Shown: positions 9,083-13,951 of the stretch, in pieces
How positions within the stretch are numbered: position 1 is the stretch's first letter
How the letters are laid out: the number at the start of each line of letters is the position of its first letter
NCBI GenBank assembly: GCA_905215015.1
Contig: CAJMOS010000081.1
Coordinates: 1-13,951 of the forward strand
Source of the DNA: an uncultured bacterium
GTDB taxonomy: Bacteria > Spirochaetota > Spirochaetia > Sphaerochaetales > Sphaerochaetaceae
Reading direction: 5' to 3'
DNA: 13,951 nucleotides
Position numbers and translations under genes: made by a program
The notes under the pieces: model-generated
What the model saw: only the letters and a program-made list of their open reading frames with translations
Databases searched by the model: none
What the model was told of the DNA's origin: nothing

Positions 9083-9552
9083 CTCTCACGGTCCAGCACC
9101 ATCTCGAAGGCGATATCGGCACGCTCAAAGGGAAATTTCTTCCGGTCGACCGGAATCTCCTGAAATCCGAACTTCCGGTACAGGCGCACGGCGTGGGTGC
9201 ACTTCCGGTTTGACGCCATGATGATGCGCGGCACGCCCTTCTGTCGCGCGTAATCGATGCAGGCCGTCAGGCAGGCGCTTCCGGCGCCGGTTCCCGTGTA
9301 CATGCCCCGCGCTGCAAGCTTCATGATTTCCCAGTCCCCGTCTTCCCGTGGCGCGATCATGCAGGTCGCCATGGCATGGCCGTCATCGTCAATCGCGAAG
9401 AAGATCTGGCCTCCGCGAGCGAGGTACGGGTCGATGTCCGAGAATTCCTTCTCATCCTGCGGCTCGACAATCTGGAACATGGATTTAATCCACGCCAGGT
9501 TCATCTCGATGAAGTCCTTTCTGTACTTCTCAGCAAATGGTATGATTTTCAT
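9070..9552 (-). CDS. GNAT-family N-acetyltransferase
   Basis: Acetyl-CoA-dependent acyltransferase, 160 aa, a single GNAT domain. Motif A, which holds the CoA pyrophosphate, lies at 76-94 (MKLAARGMYTGTGAGSA), and motif B follows as MASNRKCTHAVRLYRKFGF (112-130), with the family's Leu-Tyr-x-Lys-x-Gly-Phe ending. Acidic stretch IDDDGH at 54-59 is the usual beta hairpin before motif A. The substrate cannot be read from the sequence. The ATG overlaps the stop of the MarR-type gene (ATGA), with GGAAAGGAA before it, so the two proteins should be made together. The gene order matches fused MarR/GNAT proteins seen elsewhere. The stop lies 13 nt inside the convergent YczE-like gene, leaving no separate spacer for a terminator. 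Confidence 0.93.
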   Translation of the reverse strand: MKIIPFAEKYRKDFIEMNLAWIKSMFQIVEPQDEKEFSDIDPYLARGGQIFFAIDDDGHAMATCMIAPREDGDWEIMKLAARGMYTGTGAGSACLTACIDYARQKGVPRIIMASNRKCTHAVRLYRKFGFQEIPVDRKKFPFERADIAFEMVLDRESQTI

Positions 9553-10004
9553 TTCCTTTCCTTCCCTTTTCCAAGAATCTCCGTAATGGTATCCAGCGCT
9601 TCTCCAAGCCTTTTTTCATCCTCCGGCGTCAGATTTCCAAGGACACCGCGGATCTCCGCATTGGACATGGCGATGAAGTCCTCGGCGCGCCGCTCCCCCC
9701 GCTGTGTCAGGTAGAGCCGGAACGCCCTTCCGTCCTCCAGCGAGGGTTCCCGCCGGATGTATCCGTCCCGGATATGCCTCGCGAGGATCCGGCTCAGATA
9801 GCTCTTGTCGAGCTGCATCGAGCGTGATATGTCCTGCGCCGTGCACCCCTCGCGCTCATGGATCTCAAAAAAGATCCTTGCCTCCGGGACGGAGTATTCC
9901 GATCCCAGGTAATGGTTGCCCAAAAGGCGCATGGAGGGCATGTAGAACCGGTTGAACGCCCGCACCCTCTCCACAATGGTTTGCTTTGGTCTGTCCCGTT
10001 CCAT
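9549..10004 (-). CDS. MarR-family transcriptional regulator
   Basis: Dimeric winged-helix repressor of the MarR family, 151 aa from the ATG at 10004. The wHTH spans about residues 35-103: helix CTAQDISRSMQ, recognition helix LDKSYLSRILARHIRDG, and wing SLEDGRAFRLYLT, whose Asp-Gly-Arg is the hallmark DxR/DGR wing motif. N- and C-terminal helices would make the dimer interface. The frame is open to 10034, but AGGAG (10016-10012) sits 7 nt before the ATG at 10004 and the extra ten residues would lie partly in the promoter, so I use the shorter form. The N-terminal segment VRAFNRFYMPSMRLLG resembles that of single-chain MarR/GNAT fusions. Inverted TAGTTG repeats flank its promoter, implying autoregulation. 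The gene is coupled to the downstream acetyltransferase. Confidence 0.93.
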   Translation of the reverse strand: MERDRPKQTIVERVRAFNRFYMPSMRLLGNHYLGSEYSVPEARIFFEIHEREGCTAQDISRSMQLDKSYLSRILARHIRDGYIRREPSLEDGRAFRLYLTQRGERRAEDFIAMSNAEIRGVLGNLTPEDEKRLGEALDTITEILGKGKERK

Positions 10005-10018
10005 GGCAGGTCTCCTAT

Positions 10019-10068
10019 TAGTTGACTTTAGCAACTATATACCGCAAAGAAGTGGACAATGTCAACTA
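10019..10068. promoter_or_regulatory. MarR operator cluster: three TAGTTG half-sites
   Basis: TAGTTG (10019-10024) and CAACTA (10032-10037) form a 19-bp palindrome with a 7-bp centre, the usual size and TTG...CAA shape of a MarR site, covering the expected transcription start. A third copy, GTCAACTA (10061-10068), overlaps the -35 box and is the exact inverse of TAGTTGAC at 10019-10026. CAACTATAT recurs as a direct repeat 32 bp apart (10032 and 10064), three helical turns. Confidence 0.65.
10036..10065 (-). promoter_or_regulatory. Promoter of the MarR-GNAT operon
   Basis: On the minus strand a perfect -35 box TTGACA (10065-10060) is followed after 18 bp by TATATA (10041-10036) as the -10 box. 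Transcription would begin near 10029, about 25 nt before the MarR start codon. Both boxes are embedded in repeated TATAGTTG sequences, which suits repression by steric blockage. Confidence 0.7.
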
Positions 10069-10073
10069 TATGG

Positions 10074-10241
10074 ACCTGCTTTTTGGGTCTGTCTGGCTGC
10101 TTGCCCACACGGTCAGCGTATCAAAGGGTACGGAAGGCTGATTCGATTTGCAGGTTGGTTTCCGGGCAGGGAATACCCGTTTCCGCTGTGTGGCTATCAG
10201 GAATGGCTTAGTGTAGCCTACAGACGCGGCGTCACCCTTCC
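10074..10241. other. Intergenic stretch without supported features
   Basis: Between the MarR operator and the stop of the LysM/LytM gene I see no convincing gene or terminator. A weak 4-bp hairpin (GGCT/AGCC, 10205-10218) and a duplicated CGGAAAC on the minus strand are too slight to call. It marks the right border of the accessory block. Confidence 0.5.
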
Positions 10242-11360
10242 CTAGAAGAAGCTTGCCGGGTCGAGGGCGTAGCTGCTCTGCTCCAGCTTGAAGAAGAGCT
10301 TCGGGGTATCCCAGGTGGTGCCGCTCGTTCCGATGGTGCCGATCATCTGTCCGGCACTCACCTTGTCCCCTCCCCTGACATCGACCGACTCGAGATGGGC
10401 ATAGGTGGTCTTGTAGCCGTCAGCATGGCTGATGACCACGAACCGTCCCCTTCCCTGGGGCTCGATACCGACGTCCACCACGTTGCCGTCGGCGCTGGCG
10501 AGGACCGCGTCGCCCCAGGTGCCCTCAATCAGGATGCCATTGCCATCAACGGGGTCAGAGGCGCTCTGGGTGAAGGACAGGACGACTTTTCCCTTGGTCG
10601 GCTTCTGGAAATTGACCGTGGCGACTTCGGCGGCGCTGCCGGAAGCGGTACTTTGGGCAGTGGAATCCGGAATGAAAAGCTCCTGGCCGGGACGAATCAT
10701 GTCGCTGGTCAGGCCGTTGAGGTCCATCAGCGTATGCCAGCCCATGTTGTAGGACCGGGCGATGGTGGAAAGCATGTCCCCGCTCTTGACGACGTAGATC
10801 TGGCCGTCACGGTCCGGGATGCGGAGCGTCACGCCCGCTGTGATCGCGTTGACGTTGCGGATCTGGTTGACGTTGATCAGCGTCTGGGTCTTCAGTCCAT
10901 AGCTCTGGGCGATCGAGTCAAGGCTCTCGCCATCCTTCACCTGGTGGTCGGCGAACTGGACCATGTTCTTGGTGTTCCGTACGATCTTCGGAGTCTCGTC
11001 AAGGCTGACCGCCGTGGTCGTGCGGGTCACCGTCGGCTTGCTTGGTTCCTGAGGCAGGGCAGCAGGAGCCGGGGTTTCGCTTTTCGGCACATCGGCAATC
11101 ACGACGGAGGGAGCGTCCTCCACCTTCTGCACCTCGGCTGCGACAGGAGGCTGGACCTGCACGACATCCGTTTGCTGGCTGGCAGGCTGGTCGTTCGGGG
11201 AAGGAGCAGGAAAGAGCTTGTTCCACAAAAGGACGATGGCGAGCAAGACTATGACGAATCCTAGCAGGATGACAACGGTGAAGATCAATTTTCTCGGCTT
11301 GCCGCCAGTGCGGAGGTCGGAACCATCATCCTGGATGCCATCGTAACTATCTCTTGTCAT
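10242..11360 (-). CDS. Membrane-anchored double-LysM protein with degenerate LytM (M23-like) domain, NlpD/EnvC-like
   Basis: Likely peptidoglycan-binding cell-envelope factor, 372 aa. A cytosolic stretch of about 24 residues precedes a single membrane segment (25-46), then a Pro/Ala/Gln-rich linker (51-130), LysM 1 (139-182), LysM 2 (187-231) and a C-terminal LytM fold (252-372). The zinc centre is mostly lost: where active M23 peptidases have HxGID the sequence is GNGIL (273-277), and the HLHFE motif is replaced by KLFFK (354-358); only the YAHL histidine, His322, remains. It should therefore be non-catalytic, like E. coli EnvC and NlpD, which activate cell-separation amidases. The ATG at 11360 follows AGGGAAAG and gives the positively flanked membrane anchor; the frame upstream to 11864 is antisense to the PBP gene. 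It is divergent from the class B PBP gene, 42 bp away, suggesting a shared role in wall synthesis or division. Confidence 0.9.
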   Translation of the reverse strand: MTRDSYDGIQDDGSDLRTGGKPRKLIFTVVILLGFVIVLLAIVLLWNKLFPAPSPNDQPASQQTDVVQVQPPVAAEVQKVEDAPSVVIADVPKSETPAPAALPQEPSKPTVTRTTTAVSLDETPKIVRNTKNMVQFADHQVKDGESLDSIAQSYGLKTQTLINVNQIRNVNAITAGVTLRIPDRDGQIYVVKSGDMLSTIARSYNMGWHTLMDLNGLTSDMIRPGQELFIPDSTAQSTASGSAAEVATVNFQKPTKGKVVLSFTQSASDPVDGNGILIEGTWGDAVLASADGNVVDVGIEPQGRGRFVVISHADGYKTTYAHLESVDVRGGDKVSAGQMIGTIGTSGTTWDTPKLFFKLEQSSYALDPASFF

Positions 11361-11362
11361 GC

Positions 11363-11392
11363 TCGACTTTCCCTTATCAGTAATGGTATCAT
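11363..11392 (+). promoter_or_regulatory. Candidate promoter of the class B PBP gene, overlapping the divergent one
   Basis: TATCAT (11387-11392) is a 5/6 match to a -10 box and lies 18 bp after TCGACT (11363-11368), a 4/6 match to a -35 box. It overlaps the divergent -10 box almost base for base. The predicted start near 11399 would leave only a few nt before the ATG at 11403, consistent with the lack of a ribosome site there. Confidence 0.35.
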
Positions 11393-11417
11393 AGCATCCA
11401 ACATGGCAAGTAGTCAA
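11388..11417 (-). promoter_or_regulatory. Promoter of the LysM/LytM gene
   Basis: On the minus strand, TTGACT (11417-11412) lies 18 bp from TATGAT (11393-11388), and the latter is preceded by TGC, making an extended -10 (TGCTATGAT). Start would be near 11381, about 20 nt ahead of the ATG. The -35 box falls inside the first codons of the divergent PBP gene. Confidence 0.6.
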
Positions 11418-13070
11418 AACCATACTCGAACCTTCTGGATTGCCACGACCCTTGCCAGTCTGGCGGTCTTCACGCTGATGGGACGCCTCGTCTGGGTCAC
11501 CATGACGGCAGGCAAAACCCGGGAATACCAGGACCCGGTCGTCTCCGAGCGGGTCGTGCGGGGAACCATCTACGACCGTGGCGGGCAGATCCTGGCAATC
11601 GAGACCCCTTCCTACAACCTCTATTTCCGGCTCTCCCAAATCAAGGATATGGAAGCCATTGCCGCTCTGGTCTCCCCCTACATCGGCATGTCCGTCGAGG
11701 AAATCAAGCGGCAGGTATCCCGCTACCAGACCTATGCCTTGGTACGCAGGGATATCGGGGAAAGTGACGCGGTCGCGCTGCGGAATGCGGTCAGGCAAGC
11801 CGGGCTGTCCAACGCGGTCGACATCGACAAGCATGTCAGCCGGACCTATCCCGCCAGCTTCCACGCCTCGCAGACCATAGGTTTCGTGGACACCAACAAC
11901 CGCGGGCTGGAAGGAATCGAGTACGCCCAGGACGCCAACCTTTCCCCTCTGCCACTTTTAGGTTCCCCGGAGACCTCGTACGGGCAGGACATCACCTTGA
12001 CGCTGGATATCGACGTGCAGTATCTGCTCGACCTGGAGATGCAGCGCATTGCCCAGGAGCACCTGCCCGACTACGCCATCGGCATCGTCATGGACGCCAA
12101 GAGCGGCGACATCCTGGCCCTTTCCAGCTATCCCTGGTACGACACCAACGACATCGCCTCCTCTTCGGAGACCAGCCGCCTGAACCACGCGGTCAACTAT
12201 CTGTACGAGCCCGGATCGGTCTTCAAGGTCTTCAGCCTCTGCGCGGAGATGGAAATCGGACAGGCGGACCTGTCCACCCCTTTCATCTGCGACGGGTCCT
12301 TCACATTTGACGGCATCACCATCGGCTGCCATGAACCGCACGGCGCCGTCACCCCACGGGAGATGATCTCCCTGAGCTGCAATGGAGCGGTGGCGAACTG
12401 GGCGCTGCAGACCGACAGCAAGAGGTTCTATGGGATCCTCGACCAGTTGGGGTTCAACAGGGCATACGATATCGGGCTCCCCTCCCGCAGCCGGGCACGC
12501 ATCGCGGACCCCTCCACCTGGTCGGCGCGCAGCAAGGCGACCATCAGCTTCGGGCAGGAGGTATCGGTGACCGCCCTGCACCTGGCAGCGGCCGCCACGG
12601 CATTGGCAAACGGCGGTTCGATGCTCGAGCCCCACCTGATACTGAAGCGGAGCAAGGGAAACGAGACCGGAAACATCGGAGAGACGCTCTTCCAGCGGGA
12701 AATCACCAAGAGCGGGCAGATCTTCTCCGAGGAGGTAGCCCGCAAGGTCCTGGACTACATGCATAGCGCCACCGAGGTAGGGGGCACAGCCAGATTGGCG
12801 GCGGTCGAGGGAGTCAACGTCAGCGCGAAGACCGGCACCGCCCAGCTGTACAACCCGGAGACCCATAGCTACAAGGATGGGGGCAATCTGGCAAGCACCT
12901 TGGCCCTCGTCCCCACCGAGGACCCGGAGTACATCATCTACATAGCCGCAGGCAATCCCAAAGGGAACACCATCTGGGGGGCCAATATCGCAGGTCCTGC
13001 CGTCGGCAAGGTGGTCAAGGGCCTGGTCAGCCAGGGAAAACTGGCGAGCAACGTCTCACCGGTGCTCTGA
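11403..13070 (+). CDS. ftsI: Class B penicillin-binding protein, FtsI-like transpeptidase
   Basis: Membrane-anchored D,D-transpeptidase that cross-links peptidoglycan, most likely at the division site; 555 aa. One membrane segment (about 11-33) follows a short cytosolic tail. The pedestal domain starts with the class B signature RGTIYDRGG (53-61). The transpeptidase domain has SVFK (272-275, catalytic Ser272) in EPGSVFKVF, the SxN motif SCN (325-327) and KTGT (476-479), all intact. No PASTA repeats follow. The ATG at 11403 has no recognisable ribosome site, but later starts would remove the membrane anchor; a near-leaderless transcript is possible. It is divergent from the LysM/degenerate-LytM gene. 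Its last 15 nt overlap the convergent small FlhF-like ORF. An elongation PBP2 (mrdA) role cannot be excluded, though the EPGSVFK context and partner gene favour FtsI. Confidence 0.93.
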   Translation: MASSQNHTRTFWIATTLASLAVFTLMGRLVWVTMTAGKTREYQDPVVSERVVRGTIYDRGGQILAIETPSYNLYFRLSQIKDMEAIAALVSPYIGMSVEEIKRQVSRYQTYALVRRDIGESDAVALRNAVRQAGLSNAVDIDKHVSRTYPASFHASQTIGFVDTNNRGLEGIEYAQDANLSPLPLLGSPETSYGQDITLTLDIDVQYLLDLEMQRIAQEHLPDYAIGIVMDAKSGDILALSSYPWYDTNDIASSSETSRLNHAVNYLYEPGSVFKVFSLCAEMEIGQADLSTPFICDGSFTFDGITIGCHEPHGAVTPREMISLSCNGAVANWALQTDSKRFYGILDQLGFNRAYDIGLPSRSRARIADPSTWSARSKATISFGQEVSVTALHLAAAATALANGGSMLEPHLILKRSKGNETGNIGETLFQREITKSGQIFSEEVARKVLDYMHSATEVGGTARLAAVEGVNVSAKTGTAQLYNPETHSYKDGGNLASTLALVPTEDPEYIIYIAAGNPKGNTIWGANIAGPAVGKVVKGLVSQGKLASNVSPVL

Positions 13071-13238
13071 CACAGGGGCGACCACGTAGAACTGCACCTC
13101 GCAGCGATGCTGCGAGGAGAACAGTTTCTTTTCCGTGTAATCCCGGCGGAAAACGACACGCACGCCGTCCCCGAACTGCTCGTGGGCACCACGGAGCGCC
13201 GTATCGTAATCCGACCCGATGAGATGATGCAGCTGCAT
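13056..13238 (-). CDS. Small protein resembling the N-terminal domain of FlhF
   Basis: A 60-codon ORF starting 2 nt after the hslU stop (TAA GC ATG), so it should be translated from the hslU mRNA by reinitiation. Third codon positions are overwhelmingly G or C, as in real genes here. The pattern of MQLHHLIG, then YDTALRGAHEQFGDGVRVVF, then RRDY...KKLF and CEVQFYVVAP resembles the first 55-60 residues of FlhF, an SRP-type GTPase for flagellar placement (helix with AL...E.FG.....I, then a strand pair ending VEV...). The GTPase part is absent: the ORF stops cleanly at 13056, inside the convergent PBP gene. It may be a remnant of flhF in a lineage that lost flagella or a stand-alone small domain. 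The FlhF resemblance is from pattern recognition only. Confidence 0.6.
   Translation of the reverse strand: MQLHHLIGSDYDTALRGAHEQFGDGVRVVFRRDYTEKKLFSSQHRCEVQFYVVAPVSEHR
13097..13132 (+). terminator. Perfect 9-bp hairpin 26 nt past the PBP stop, possible terminator
   Basis: CCTCGCAGC (13097-13105) and GCTGCGAGG (13109-13117) pair perfectly around a 3-nt loop, GAT. A T-rich stretch, TTTCTTTT (13125-13132), starts 7 nt after the stem, further than in classic intrinsic terminators. It lies inside the opposite-strand small ORF, encoding its SSQHRCE segment, so the structure may serve both strands or be incidental to coding. Confidence 0.4.
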
Positions 13239-13240
13239 GC

Positions 13241-13951
13241 TTACAGTATATACCTCGAAAGGTCCTGGTTCTCCAAGACATCTTTCATCCGTTCATCCAC
13301 GTACTCACGGGTAATCGTGATTGTCTGCCCGGAAAGCTCGTTCGCGGCGAAGGAAAGTTCCTCCAGCAGCTTCTCCATGATCGTGAAAAGGCGCCGGGCA
13401 CCGATGTTGTCGTTCTGCGTGTTCATCTGCTCGGTGATCTGGGCAAGACGGTGCAGGGCCTCGTCGTTGAAGACCAGGTCGACTCCTTCGGTAGCCAACA
13501 GCTGCTGATACTGCTTGGTGATCGCGTTGGACGGTTCCGTGAGGATCCGGTAGAAATCGGCCTCCTTCAGCTCGTCCAGCTCCACCCGCAGGGGGAACCG
13601 TCCCTGCAGTTCAGGAATCAGATCGCTCGGCTTGGAGACGTGGAACGCGCCGCTGGCGATGAAGAGGATGTGGGTGGTATCCACCACTCCATACTTGGTG
13701 GTCACCTTGGTTCCCTCGACAATCGGCAGGATATCGCGCTGGACTCCCTCGCGGGAAACATCGATATTGCTTCCGCTGTTGGAACTGGAGGCGATCTTGT
13801 CGATCTCGTCGATGAAGACGATGCCCATCTGCTCCACCCGTTCCTTGGCCACGTCGACCGCCTTGTCCGGATCGACGCTGCGGTCCATCTCGTCATCCAT
13901 GAAAATCTCACGGGCGCGTTTGCCACTCCCCTTCCCCTTGTGGCTCTTGCC
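13241..13951 (-). CDS. hslU: HslU, ATPase subunit of the HslUV protease (5' part outside window)
   Basis: AAA+ unfoldase of the HslV-HslU (ClpQY) cytosolic protease; the visible part is the C-terminal 236 codons. The frame is open to the right edge without a start, so the ATG at 13900 is internal. The first residues (GKSHKGKGSGKRAREIF) belong to the end of the intermediate I-domain. Walker B is GIVFIDEIDKIA, sensor 1 lies near ILFIASGAF, and sensor 2 is NIGARRLFTIMEK. The protein ends in LENQDLSRYIL, matching the conserved C-terminal tail (LSR-aromatic-IL) that inserts into HslV to activate it. hslV normally lies just upstream, outside this window. A small ORF follows after 2 nt. No truncation or frameshift is visible. 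Confidence 0.97.
   Translation of the reverse strand, partial: GKSHKGKGSGKRAREIFMDDEMDRSVDPDKAVDVAKERVEQMGIVFIDEIDKIASSSNSGSNIDVSREGVQRDILPIVEGTKVTTKYGVVDTTHILFIASGAFHVSKPSDLIPELQGRFPLRVELDELKEADFYRILTEPSNAITKQYQQLLATEGVDLVFNDEALHRLAQITEQMNTQNDNIGARRLFTIMEKLLEELSFAANELSGQTITITREYVDERMKDVLENQDLSRYIL

Noticed and set aside
9952..10245. Plus-strand 97-codon ORF spanning the MarR start and the following spacer
   Set aside because: It crosses the MarR gene, its promoter and operator in antisense, has no ribosome site and no recognisable domain.
11361..11864. Upstream extension of the LysM/LytM protein to position 11864
   Set aside because: It would run antisense to the ftsI coding region and put 168 unstructured residues before a well-placed start with a ribosome site.

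Overview
The window is GC-rich with strong G/C preference at third codon positions in its core genes. Protein features point to a spirochaete: a SecA lacking the C-terminal zinc tail, a MurG with variant GGTLGH and HESDATAGLANR motifs, and a murG-cvpA-holB-sensor kinase order that, as I recall, partly resembles the murG/atoS neighbourhood of Treponema. I cannot fix the genus from the sequence. The accessory genes (DeoR regulator, HAD phosphatase, YczE-like membrane protein, MarR and GNAT pair) look more like those of host-associated Firmicutes and may be acquired.

Left block (1-3788, minus strand): a tightly coupled operon reading murG, cvpA-like, holB, then a cytosolic PAS-HisKA-HATPase kinase cut by the window edge. 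Every junction is an overlap of 1 or 4 nt. The holB product carries about 100 extra residues between its zinc module and the conserved core. A 155-bp AT-rich divergent spacer separates murG from secA (3944-6502, plus), which ends in a textbook intrinsic terminator.

Middle block (about 6570-10240), an accessory region between core genes: a DeoR-family regulator (minus) divergent from an HAD-IIB phosphatase plus a YczE-like membrane protein (plus, ATGA-coupled), with a perfect 11-bp inverted repeat in the shared promoter region. A convergent MarR-GNAT operon (minus) follows, with three TAGTTG half-sites around a clear promoter. This MarR-GNAT order matches known single-chain MarR/GNAT fusions.

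Right block (10242-13951): a membrane-anchored protein with two LysM domains and a degenerate LytM domain (minus) is divergent from a class B penicillin-binding protein (plus). Only 42 bp separate their start codons, and apparent promoters overlap there. This looks like a cell-wall or division pair in which the LytM protein would be a non-catalytic, EnvC/NlpD-like factor. The window closes with the 3' part of hslU (minus), followed after 2 nt by a 60-codon ORF resembling the N-terminal domain of FlhF.

No tRNA, rRNA, CRISPR array, transposase or insertion-sequence end was seen. No stretch over 300 bp lacks a gene.
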